From positions 62,001-126,000 of the forward strand of contig NZ_JXAL01000022.1 in assembly GCF_000829465.1 (NCBI RefSeq): a stretch of 64,000 nucleotides of DNA, written 5' to 3'. Both the position numbers and the translations under genes were made by a program. The notes under the pieces were generated by a model, which was given only the letters and a program-made list of their open reading frames with translations, was not told where the DNA came from and did no database searches. The DNA is from Cohnella kolymensis (GTDB lineage: Bacteria; Bacillota; Bacilli; Paenibacillales; Paenibacillaceae). Shown in pieces: positions 54,573 to 62,616 of this stretch. Numbering within the stretch: position 1 is the stretch's first letter; each line of letters starts with the position of its first letter.

Positions 54573-55052
54573 ATGTTACCGAAGACACTCGAGGAATTGG
54601 ACAAAGTCAGAGACGAATGCAAGTCGATGGTGACCCGAAGAGCCACCGCTTCAGGAGCTGCTGCGGCAGTTCCCGTACCTGCTGCCGATGTTGCAGCTGA
54701 TGTGGGATTGCTGCTGGAGCTGATCCCCGCAATCAATAAGAAGTTTGGTCTAACAGATGAACAAATTGAAAGTTTGGACATGAATACGAAAGCTATCATA
54801 TATAGCATTACCAAGAAAGTAGGAACGGAACTCATCGGCAGAGCGATTACGAAAAAGCTGGTTACAGCGGTATTAAGGAAAATCGGCATCAGAGTGGCGG
54901 CCAAGTCAGTCGTCAAATTCGTGCCCATTATCGGACAAGTTGCAGCAGCCGGCATTAGCTTTGCAGCGATGAAGAAGGTCGGAAATGCGCATGTCGATGA
55001 CTGCTACGAAATTGTCAAAAAGTATCTTGAATCCAACAAGGAAACGGATTGA
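54573..55052 (+). CDS. DUF697-like hydrophobic helical protein
   Basis: The 159-residue protein has two amphipathic or hydrophobic helical stretches: 'AAAAVPVPAADVAADVGLLLELI' and 'KSVVKFVPIIGQVAAAGISF'. This pattern, Pro-containing hydrophobic helix then Asp-rich turn, resembles DUF697 and the C-terminal helical domain of IRG-like GTPases, but no GTPase domain is present. ATG 54573 has AGGTGG 8 nt upstream. It is followed by a DUF1992 gene 24 nt later and probably forms an operon with it. The family assignment is tentative. Confidence 0.6.
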   Translation: MLPKTLEELDKVRDECKSMVTRRATASGAAAAVPVPAADVAADVGLLLELIPAINKKFGLTDEQIESLDMNTKAIIYSITKKVGTELIGRAITKKLVTAVLRKIGIRVAAKSVVKFVPIIGQVAAAGISFAAMKKVGNAHVDDCYEIVKKYLESNKETD

Positions 55053-55076
55053 AAAGAGAGTGAAGGAGGAGAGGCC

Positions 55077-55595
55077 ATGTTTGCGTGGTTTAAAAGGGGT
55101 AAAAGACCTTCTGCTTCCCAAACTGAGATTGCTAATCCCCCGACATCAGACGCATTAGAGGCAGAGAACAAACCTGTTGTTGCTGGAACTCAAGAAGATG
55201 AGCCGGCCGTCGTCAGCCCGAGACAATTCTGGAACTCCGGTCTGTCCTCGAATGACTGGATGGCGGAAATGTACAATGAAGAACTGAAGAAAGGGGCGTT
55301 TGATCATCTGCCGGGCAAAGGCAAACCGATCGAAGTTCCTGATGGAGATATCACGAACAGCATCCTCAAGAATGCGAACTTTTTGCCCGATTGGCTGACA
55401 CTGCAGCATGAAATAAGAGATGACTTACAGAAGTTAGCACGGGATGAGCGTCGGGACAACAGTATGATTGAGCGGATTCTTCAAGGAATCAACATTAAGA
55501 TCGGCAAATATAACAACCTGGTACCTAGTACAGTATTGCAAAAAAGAAAGCTTACAACGGAAAACTGGAAGCAGCAGATTGACAATTGGGCTTAG
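55077..55595 (+). CDS. DUF1992 (DnaJ homologue subfamily C member 28) protein
   Basis: The 172-residue protein has the conserved DUF1992 core 'DWMAEMYNEELKKGAFDHLPGKGKPIEVP' region at about 60-90, then 'LKNANFLPDWLTLQHEIRDDL'. The N-terminal 55 residues are a variable linker. GGAGGAG lies 6 nt before the ATG. Function of the family is not known in bacteria; the name refers to a eukaryotic co-chaperone relative lacking here a J-domain. Confidence 0.88.
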   Translation: MFAWFKRGKRPSASQTEIANPPTSDALEAENKPVVAGTQEDEPAVVSPRQFWNSGLSSNDWMAEMYNEELKKGAFDHLPGKGKPIEVPDGDITNSILKNANFLPDWLTLQHEIRDDLQKLARDERRDNSMIERILQGINIKIGKYNNLVPSTVLQKRKLTTENWKQQIDNWA

Positions 55596-55600
55596 GGCAC

Positions 55601-55622
55601 AAAAAAGCCGCCAATCGGCGGC
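55601..55622 (-). terminator. Terminator of the 30-residue minus-strand gene
   Basis: GCCGCC / GGCGGC with a 4-nt loop; on the minus strand six T residues follow, while on the plus strand no T run is present. Confidence 0.72.
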
Positions 55623-55637
55623 AACAATAGCTTATCG

Positions 55638-55730
55638 TTAAAAGAAAAGTTGTCTTATGACGATCGGTAGTGCGATTAAAAAATAAACGCTTATTTTTAA
55701 GTAGAATTTCTTGTTCTTGAACTCCAGCAT
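55638..55730 (-). CDS. 30-residue single-helix membrane microprotein
   Basis: A 30-codon frame is preceded by GGAGGTGATTGAT and followed 16 nt later by a proper terminator on the same strand. The peptide has a basic start 'MLEFKNKKFYLK' and a hydrophobic helix 'ISVYFLIALPIVI', then 'RQLFF'. It is too short for most gene finders. All three signals (ribosome site, membrane helix, terminator) agree. Function unknown. Confidence 0.62.
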   Translation of the reverse strand: MLEFKNKKFYLKISVYFLIALPIVIRQLFF

Positions 55731-55760
55731 ATCAATCACCTCCGCTTACGCCTAAAATTT

Positions 55761-55971
55761 CCGTAACAGCGGTGCTCTCGAGTAAAAGTCACGTTGATGA
55801 GGACAAAATGGGCGTAACAGCCAGCCTTTTGTGCGGACAGCACACGCTATCACGATTCCATAGGCCCAAAAACGTCCGTAAAAGCGATACTCACGAGTAA
55901 AAGTCACGTTGAATGCGGACAAAATGGGCGTAACAGCAGGCAATTTGTGCGGACAGCACACGCGGTCACGA
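55761..55971. repeat. Two tandem copies of a ~95-bp intergenic repeat
   Basis: Copy 1 (55761-55854) and copy 2 (55876-55971) share long identical blocks, including GAGTAAAAGTCACGTTGA, GGACAAAATGGGCGTAACAGC-like text and TGTGCGGACAGCACACGC. The motif CGTAACAGC also occurs inside each copy at both ends. No open frame crosses them. They may be a genome-wide dispersed repeat. The rest of the 55.73-56.06 kb gap shows nothing further. Confidence 0.75.
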
Positions 55972-56057
55972 AGTGGGCGCTTGATGCTTATGTTTTCCCC
56001 AATAAATTAGATAATTATGCCTGGAAAGTGAAAAATTAATAAGCTGCTTGTCCACAT

Positions 56058-56103
56058 AAAAAAGGAGTGCCACAGCTGTTACCAGCTTGGGCACTCCTTT
56101 TTT
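56058..56103. terminator. Bidirectional terminator after nagZ
   Basis: GGAGTGCC / GGCACTCC with an inner AGCTG/CAGCT stem, flanked by six A residues on the left and six T residues on the right, directly next to the nagZ stop. Confidence 0.85.
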
Positions 56104-57431
56104 CAACCCCCGAGCTTCTTTTTCCAGCTGATAATGTCATCATTCGGCAAATTTGCCGCTGTCGGAATCGCAACGGGTTCATCGGACAAGTTGTATTTGT
56201 GCTTCAAAGTTAAGATTCGGCGTACGCTCTCATCGATGCGCGCTTCCTCAATGTCTCCGTTCCGGACACTTTGTAGGAGCTTGTCGTACACTTCCTTTGC
56301 GGTATCGTAACCGTGCGCCACCAACAGAATGTCGGTTCCCGCCTCGACCGAGGCAGCGGCAGCTTGCGGAATTCCGTAGCTTTTGGCGATGGCACCCATC
56401 GTCAAGTCGTCGGTGATTACCACACCGTCGTAGCCGAGCGTGCCGCGCAGCTGTTCGCCGATGATGACTTTGGACAAGGAAGCTGGAGCTGAAGAGTCGA
56501 TGAGCGGAAACAGGATATGGGCGACCATGATCGCGTCTGTATTTTCCTCGATGGCAGCTTTGAAAGGAATCCATTCCAGCGATTGAAGTTGTTCCGTTGC
56601 CTTGAACAAGATAGGCAAATCCAGGTGGGAGTCCACTGACGTATCTCCATGGCCCGGAAAATGTTTCACCACCGAGATGACACCGCCCTCGCTTAACCCC
56701 TTCATGGCCGCAAGCCCCATTTTCGTAACAACATCTGCATCAGTACCGAAAGAGCGCCTGCCGATGACAGGGTTTTTCGGGTTGCTGTTGATGTCGAGTA
56801 CGGGAGCGAAATTCACGTTAAGCCCCATAACCTTCAGTTCGCGGGCGAGCAAAGCGCCCATTTCCTCCGCCAACGCGGGATTGTTCGAGCTTGCTACTGT
56901 TCTGTTGTCAGGGATCTGGGCGAATTCCTTCGGCAGCCGGCTCACCTTGCCGCCTTCCTGATCCACACTCAGGAAGAGGGGAGCGGGATTGCCGCTGTTG
57001 GCTTTTTTCAGATCGTTGACCAGCTTCACGGAACCTGCCAGATTGGAGAAGTTGTCTTTATATAGAATGATTCCGCCTATGTACTGCTCAGCGATCATAT
57101 CCTTGGCCGCTTGATCCATCCGGGTGCCGTCGATGCCTGCGATAATCATTTGCCCGACTTTCTGCTCCAGCGTCATGCCGCTGATAATTCCGCCAATCTC
57201 GTCTTCCGTCGGCGACGCAGTCGGTGATGCAGATGGCGTCACAGATGGAGGAGGCGTTGACTCGGATGTCGGAGGCGACGCTGGTGCAGAAGGTGTTTCC
57301 GAATGCGAAGCGGAGCTTGCTGTCGGTGCCGATACCGGATCGCCGCTGCCCCACCATCCGCATGCTGACACAAGTACCATGAGCAAAGCTAATGCCAGAG
57401 TGCCGCCGTACCTTTTTACGCTGCCGTTCAT
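56103..57431 (-). CDS. nagZ: Beta-N-acetylhexosaminidase lipoprotein (GH3, NagZ-type)
   Basis: A signal peptide with lipobox 'VLVSACGW' is followed by a Ser/Pro/Thr-rich linker (to about residue 75) and a GH3 domain. It has 'LFLSVDQEGGKVSRLP', 'NVNFAPVLDINSNP', 'VVKHFPGHGDTSVDSHLDLP' with the catalytic His, and 'VVITDDLTMGAI' with the nucleophile Asp. It cleaves GlcNAc from cell wall fragments. AGGAGGG lies 5 nt before ATG 57431. The domain is complete at its C-terminus. Role: muropeptide recycling outside the cell, as for B. subtilis NagZ. Confidence 0.92.
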   Translation of the reverse strand: MNGSVKRYGGTLALALLMVLVSACGWWGSGDPVSAPTASSASHSETPSAPASPPTSESTPPPSVTPSASPTASPTEDEIGGIISGMTLEQKVGQMIIAGIDGTRMDQAAKDMIAEQYIGGIILYKDNFSNLAGSVKLVNDLKKANSGNPAPLFLSVDQEGGKVSRLPKEFAQIPDNRTVASSNNPALAEEMGALLARELKVMGLNVNFAPVLDINSNPKNPVIGRRSFGTDADVVTKMGLAAMKGLSEGGVISVVKHFPGHGDTSVDSHLDLPILFKATEQLQSLEWIPFKAAIEENTDAIMVAHILFPLIDSSAPASLSKVIIGEQLRGTLGYDGVVITDDLTMGAIAKSYGIPQAAAASVEAGTDILLVAHGYDTAKEVYDKLLQSVRNGDIEEARIDESVRRILTLKHKYNLSDEPVAIPTAANLPNDDIISWKKKLGG

Positions 57432-57573
57432 CAAATCCCTCCTCAGAAGCTTGACCGGGAAGCCCGAATCATTTTGACGAAACTAGTTCAACCATACCAT
57501 ATTCTGGGATAATATTCCTGCGTCAGGTGATAATATCACAATCCATCTATTGCTACAGGAAAGGAATGTCTTG

Positions 57574-58812
57574 ATGCCGCTTACTGAGATGACCAGCCGG
57601 GCACGGGGGAGCCGGACTGGGAGGCCGTTAAGTCGTTCTTCAACTTAAGCCCCGAGTACATCCATCTGGGCACCTCGCAGTATATCGCTTCTCATCCGAC
57701 ACCCGTACGCGAAGCCATCGATCATCACCGCCGTGAATTGGACAGCAATCCGGTGCTGTACATCGTCTCCCACGAACAGGATTTCGCGCACAAAGCGCGC
57801 GCGGCCGCTGCAGAATATCTTGATATGGACGACCCTGAACAGATTGCGTTGACAGACAGCACCACGATGGGGCTCGGCACGATATACACCGGACTTAACA
57901 TTCAGAACGGCCAGGAAATTTTGACGAATGAGCATAACTATTTCGCACAGCAGGAGGCGATCAAAGAGGCGACCCTGCGGACGGGCGCAACGTTCCGGGA
58001 AGTTCATTATTACGATAACATCGATGAGGTTACGGAAGACGAGCTGGTACATAATGTGATCAAAGAGGTAACGGACAGGACGCGTGTGGTCGGCGCAACG
58101 TGGGTGCATTCCAATACCGGCCTGAAATCCCCGATCGGGAAATTGTCCCGCGAGCTGGCGAAAATTAACGAACACCGCGACGAGGAAAATAAAGTGCTTC
58201 TGGTGGTGGATGGAGTTCATGGTTTCGGGATCGAGCGGGATTCTTTTGAGGAGCTGGGGTGCGATTTTCTCATCGCGGGATGCCATAAATGGCTATACGG
58301 TCCCCGCGGAACGGGCATTGTAGCAGGAACGCCGGCAGGTTGGCAGAACGTGCGGCCGGTCATTCCAAGCTTCTCCGAAGTGATGTGGCGCATCATCCGG
58401 GGAGGCCAGCAGCCTGAACGTGTGACCGGACCGCACATGTCACCGGGGGGCTTCCATTCGTTGGAGCACACTTGGTCGCTGCCGTCAGCTTTTGAATTTG
58501 TGAAAACGCTCGGAGGCAAGGATCGCATCTATCAAAGAGTGCATGAGCTCAACCGGCTTTGCAAAGAAGGGTTGGCTTCCATGCCGCACGTGAAATTGGC
58601 GACTCCTCTTGACGATAATTTGTCCGCCGGAATCATTGCTTTTGAAGTCAAGGGAATGTCGGTTCATGATGTCGTGCAGCATCTGGTGAACAAAAAAAAT
58701 CATCGCCACCGAAGCACCGTACGACAAAAGCTACGCGCGCTTCACGCCCGGAATCTACAACACGCCGAAAGAAATCGAGACCGCTTTGGACGCGGTGAAT
58801 TCTTTGAAATAG
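57574..58812 (+). pseudogene. Class V aminotransferase (isopenicillin N epimerase-like), two frameshifts
   Basis: The main frame has 'EYIHLGTSQYIASHPTPVREAIDHH', 'LTDSTTMGLGTIYTGLNI', 'VVDGVHGFGIERDSFEELGCD' and the PLP lysine in 'LIAGCHKWLYGPRGTG'. One C is missing at about 57597-57598, splitting the first codons, and an extra A in the A8 run at 58692-58699 turns the C-terminus into nonsense; seven A residues give 'VNKKIIATEAPYDKSYAR' and a stop at 58812. AAAGGA lies about 8 nt before ATG 57574. The substrate is unknown. Probably intact in life. Confidence 0.83.
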
Positions 58813-58824
58813 ACGCATACATAG

Positions 58825-58873
58825 AAAAGCTCCTGCAGTCTCCGCGCTAATGGCGGTCTGCAGGAGCTTTTGT
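58825..58873. terminator. Bidirectional terminator between aminotransferase and glnS
   Basis: A perfect 14-bp stem, AAAAGCTCCTGCAG / CTGCAGGAGCTTTT, serves both convergent genes. Confidence 0.9.
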
Positions 58874-58876
58874 TAT

Positions 58877-60529
58877 TTACACCTCGAACGAGCTTTTCAG
58901 CGAAACGATGCGGTTAAAGACAGGGTGCCCGGGCTTCGAATGCTTCGGATCGACATTGAAGTAGCCGTGACGGAAGAATTGGAACTTCTCCCCGCCGGCG
59001 GACTCCTTCATGCCCGGCTCGACAAAGCCGTTCAGCACCTCGAGTGAATTCGGGTTGATGTGCTCGAGGAACGATTGCCCGTCATCCTCGGCTTCATCCT
59101 TGATGAGCGGTTCATAAAGCCGGAACTCCGCAGGAACGGCCTGTGAGGCTTCCACCCAATGGATCGTACCCTTGACCTTGCGGCCGGTGAACCCGGTGCC
59201 GCTTTTGGTTTCGGGATCATACGTGCATCTGAGCTCCACGACATTGCCGTCCGGGCCTTTGACGACTTCCTCACACTTGATGAAATACGCGTGTTTCAGA
59301 CGAACTTCGTTACCGGGGAAGAGCCGGAAATATTTCGCAGGCGGATTCTCCATGAAGTCGTCCTGCTCGATATAGATTTCCCTGGAGAAAGGAACCTGGC
59401 GGTGTCCGAGTTCCGGATTCTCGGAATTGTTCTCGGCGTCCAGCCACTCGGTCTGACCCTCCGGATAGTTCGTAATGACGACCTTCAGCGGGTTGGCGAC
59501 GGCCATTGTGCGGGGTGCCTTCAGCTTCAGGTCCTCACGGACGTAGTATTCGAGCGCGCGTTCGTCGATCACGCCGGATCCCTTGGATACGCCGAGCTCG
59601 CGGCAGAAGCTGCGGATCGATTCCGGCGTATAGCCTTTGCGGCGCAGCCCGGAGATCGTGGGCATACGAGGATCGTCCCATCCGTCGACTGCCTTCTCGT
59701 CCACGAGCAGCTTCAGCTTTCTTTTGCTCATTACCGTGTTGGTCAAGTTCAGCCGTCCGAATTCGTATTGATGCGGAGTCGACGGCATCTCGCATTCACG
59801 CACTATCCAATCGTAGAAAGGCCGCTGATCTTCGAATTCCACCGTACACAGGGAGTGCGTCACACCTTCGATGGCATCCTCGAGAGGATGAGCAAAAGCG
59901 TACATCGGGTAGATGCACCATTTGTCCCCGGTGTTATGGTGATGGGCGTGAAGAACCCGGTACAGCACGGGATCCCGCATGTTGATATTGCCGGAAGCCA
60001 TGTCGATCTTGGCCCTCAGCACCTTCGAGCCGTCCGGGAATTCTCCATCCCGCATCCGCGCGAACAGATCCAGATTCTCTTCGACGGAGCGGTTGCGGTA
60101 GGGACTGTCTTGGCCGGGGCTTGTGAGCGTGCCGCGGGTTTCCCGGATCTGATCGGCGGTCTGGTCGTCGACGTACGCCAAGCCTTTGCGGATCAGCACA
60201 AGGGCGCGTTCGTACATTTCCCCGAAATAGTTCGATGCGAAGAACAGCCCGTCCCACTCGAACCCGAGCCATTGCACGTCCCTTTTGATCGACTCTACGT
60301 ATTCGATGTCTTCTTTGACAGGGTTCGTGTCGTCGAAGCGCAAATTCGTTCTCCCTTTGAACTCATCCGCCAGCTCAAAGTTGATGCAGATCGATTTTGC
60401 ATGGCCGATATGCAAATATCCGTTGGGCTCCGGCGGGAAGCGTGTGACGACCTCTTTCACTTTGCCGGATTCGAGATCCTCGATCATGATGTTCTTGATG
60501 AAGTTCGATGACGACGTCTTAGGTTCCAT
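58877..60529 (-). CDS. glnS: Glutaminyl-tRNA synthetase
   Basis: The 550-residue enzyme has '[18 protein letters not shown]' (HIGH motif), 'NLRFDDTNP', '[26 protein letters not shown]' region and 'NTVMSKRKL' (KMSKS-like), then the two anticodon-binding beta-barrels. It charges tRNA-Gln directly. Many Firmicutes lack GlnRS and use GatCAB amidation, but paenibacilli often have it, so this helps to place the organism. ATG 60529 has AGGAAAGG upstream; a longer in-frame ATG at 60556 lacks a site. Confidence 0.96.
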   Translation of the reverse strand: MEPKTSSSNFIKNIMIEDLESGKVKEVVTRFPPEPNGYLHIGHAKSICINFELADEFKGRTNLRFDDTNPVKEDIEYVESIKRDVQWLGFEWDGLFFASNYFGEMYERALVLIRKGLAYVDDQTADQIRETRGTLTSPGQDSPYRNRSVEENLDLFARMRDGEFPDGSKVLRAKIDMASGNINMRDPVLYRVLHAHHHNTGDKWCIYPMYAFAHPLEDAIEGVTHSLCTVEFEDQRPFYDWIVRECEMPSTPHQYEFGRLNLTNTVMSKRKLKLLVDEKAVDGWDDPRMPTISGLRRKGYTPESIRSFCRELGVSKGSGVIDERALEYYVREDLKLKAPRTMAVANPLKVVITNYPEGQTEWLDAENNSENPELGHRQVPFSREIYIEQDDFMENPPAKYFRLFPGNEVRLKHAYFIKCEEVVKGPDGNVVELRCTYDPETKSGTGFTGRKVKGTIHWVEASQAVPAEFRLYEPLIKDEAEDDGQSFLEHINPNSLEVLNGFVEPGMKESAGGEKFQFFRHGYFNVDPKHSKPGHPVFNRIVSLKSSFEV

Positions 60530-60764
60530 TACGATCAACCTTTCCTGCCACAGCATGTATATCTTCTAATAATACACAAAACAAGCGGTGCTTATAAAGG
60601 GCCGAGACAAAAAATGGCCCGGCTGTCGCCGCTTGTCGATATAAGTTGCACATAATCTTTCTTTTTTCTCCTAAAAAGATGATAAAGTTTTAATTTTTCC
60701 CGTAACTTTTCATGCCGAATGCTCGTTATAACTATGTATGGATTTGGTAGAAGGAGGAAATTGC

Positions 60765-61535
60765 ATGCTCTCATGGCTGCGCCGCAGCTCTGTGCCGGTG
60801 ATGACCGGCGAGAAGGAAGAGACCGAGGCGCCTGAGTCAGAGGCAGCGGTGGAGCAGATCGCTTCCGGGCCGCTGCTTACCGTGGAGAATGTGGAACGCT
60901 CGTTCGATGTCGGCAGCCACAAGCTCCGCGTGTTGAAAGGGATTAACCTGAACCTGTATTCGCGGCAGCTCATCATGTTGAAGGGTCGGTCCGGCTCCGG
61001 CAAGACGACGCTGATGAACCTGATGGGCGGGCTCGATACCCCCACCGAAGGCAAGATTTATTTTCGCGGACAGCCGTTCCACGAATGGGATGACGATCGA
61101 CGCACGGTGGTGCGCCGGCAGGATATCGGGTTTATTTTCCAAGCATATGCACTTATGCCGCTTTTGTCGGCTTATGAAAATGTTGAATTATCGCTTCGCA
61201 TGGCGGGCATTCCGCGAACGGAGTGGAAGAAGCGGGTGACTTCGTGCCTCGAGCTAGTCGGCTTGGCCAAAAGAATGCACCACAGGCCGTTCGAGCTGTC
61301 GGGCGGAGAGCAGCAGAGGGTCGCGATCGCCAAAGCGATTGCGCATCGCCCGAGCCTGCTGCTCGCAGACGAACCGACCGCGGAGCTCGACAGCCAGATG
61401 GCCGCGCAGGTGATGCAGGTGTTCCGCGAGATTGTCGCAACCGAGAACGTGACGATATGCATGACGACACACGATACAACAATTATGGAGGTAGCAGACC
61501 ATGTCTATGAAATGGTGGACGGCGTATTCGTCTGA
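60765..61535 (+). CDS. MacB/LolD-type ABC transporter ATP-binding protein
   Basis: The 256-residue ATPase has an unusual acidic N-terminal extension of about 35 residues before the domain. Then come Walker A 'LKGRSGSGKTTLMNLMGG', 'FIFQAYALMPLLSAYENVELSL', signature 'LSGGEQQRVAIAKAI' and Walker B 'SLLLADEPTAELDS'. ATG 60765 has AAGGAGG 7 nt upstream. With the next two genes it forms a mechanotransmission-type exporter, as in MacAB or peptide-resistance systems. Confidence 0.92.
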   Translation: MLSWLRRSSVPVMTGEKEETEAPESEAAVEQIASGPLLTVENVERSFDVGSHKLRVLKGINLNLYSRQLIMLKGRSGSGKTTLMNLMGGLDTPTEGKIYFRGQPFHEWDDDRRTVVRRQDIGFIFQAYALMPLLSAYENVELSLRMAGIPRTEWKKRVTSCLELVGLAKRMHHRPFELSGGEQQRVAIAKAIAHRPSLLLADEPTAELDSQMAAQVMQVFREIVATENVTICMTTHDTTIMEVADHVYEMVDGVFV

Positions 61536-61548
61536 GGAAGTGCAGGCG

Positions 61549-62613
61549 ATGTCCATGAGGAAGAAGAATCGGAGGTTGGGCACAGCACTTCTTGCTGCGG
61601 TTGCTCTGTCGGTGGCCGTTACAGGCTGCGGCTTGCTGCCGAAGGAACCGGTTGAGGAAGATTTGTCGGCGATCCAGCTTCCGAAGATTTCCGAGAAGCC
61701 CAAATACGAAGTGACCACGAAGACGCTCGAAACGACGGTATCCGGCTCCGGCAAGATCATGTCGACGCAGGAGAAGACGCTCTATTTTACGTTGGATGGC
61801 AAAAGGCTGAAGAAAATGTACATACAGGCCGGCGAAGTCGTAAAAGCGGGTCAGCCGATCGCCGAGCTGGATGTGGAAGATATGCAGAAGTCGCTCCGCT
61901 CACAGCGGCTGGCTTTCAAGAGAAAAGAGCTGGACATGAAAGAGCTTCTGCGCACGCGTGACGAGAAGGATCCCGTCGAGTTCGAACAGGCGATGCTGAC
62001 ATTCGAGGAAGAGCGCCAAGCGCTCGTTGACCTGGAGGAAGATATCGCGAAAGCGACTTTGACCGCTCCGTTCAGCGGCACGGTGGTTGCCGTATCGGTA
62101 CAGGAGGGAGCGCAGATCAAGGCGTATGACACGATCTGCGTCGTTGCGGATCCGAGCCGTCTGACGGTTGCGGCAACGCTGAGCAAAGATGATCTGAACA
62201 AGGTTGCTCTCGGTATGGAGGTTCGGGTTGACGTCAACAATGCGCCCGGGCTGACCGGTAAAGTGAAGCAGCTTCCGCTGCCTGCTCCAGAGAACAATAA
62301 CGGCGGCGGGCTGCCGGGGCAAGGTCCACAGGTTGAACGGCTTGACCAGTTCCTGTTGGTTGATGTGCCCAAGCTGCCGAAAGAGATCACTCGAGGAACG
62401 AATTTATCGGTGTCGGTCATCGTAGACCGTAAAGAGAATGCGATCGTCGTGCCTTTATCGACAATCCGCAATGTCGGTGCCCGTACTTATGTGCAGGTCG
62501 CGGAGGATAACGGGACCAAGCGCGAGGTGGATGTTGAAGTCGGACAGCAGACCTCGACGGACGCGGAAATTTTGCAAGGACTAACGCCGGGGCAGAAAGT
62601 GGTAGGAAAGTAA
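61549..62613 (+). CDS. MacA-like membrane-fusion lipoprotein
   Basis: A signal peptide with lipobox 'AVTGCGLL' (Cys about 26) is followed by half lipoyl motifs ('KMYIQAGEVVKAGQPIAELD', 'LTAPFSGTVVAVSVQEGAQI'), a short coiled coil and a beta-barrel domain. ATG 61549 with AGGAAG upstream is preferred; a longer frame begins inside the ATPase gene. It links the ATPase and permease encoded on either side. Paralogous in fold to the adaptor at 6770. Confidence 0.9.
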   Translation: MSMRKKNRRLGTALLAAVALSVAVTGCGLLPKEPVEEDLSAIQLPKISEKPKYEVTTKTLETTVSGSGKIMSTQEKTLYFTLDGKRLKKMYIQAGEVVKAGQPIAELDVEDMQKSLRSQRLAFKRKELDMKELLRTRDEKDPVEFEQAMLTFEEERQALVDLEEDIAKATLTAPFSGTVVAVSVQEGAQIKAYDTICVVADPSRLTVAATLSKDDLNKVALGMEVRVDVNNAPGLTGKVKQLPLPAPENNNGGGLPGQGPQVERLDQFLLVDVPKLPKEITRGTNLSVSVIVDRKENAIVVPLSTIRNVGARTYVQVAEDNGTKREVDVEVGQQTSTDAEILQGLTPGQKVVGK

Positions 62614-62616
62614 ACG

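Noticed and set aside
60592..60774. 60-residue minus-strand ORF between glnS and the ABC operon
   Set aside because: No ribosome site, no recognisable features, and it overlaps the start of the ABC gene.
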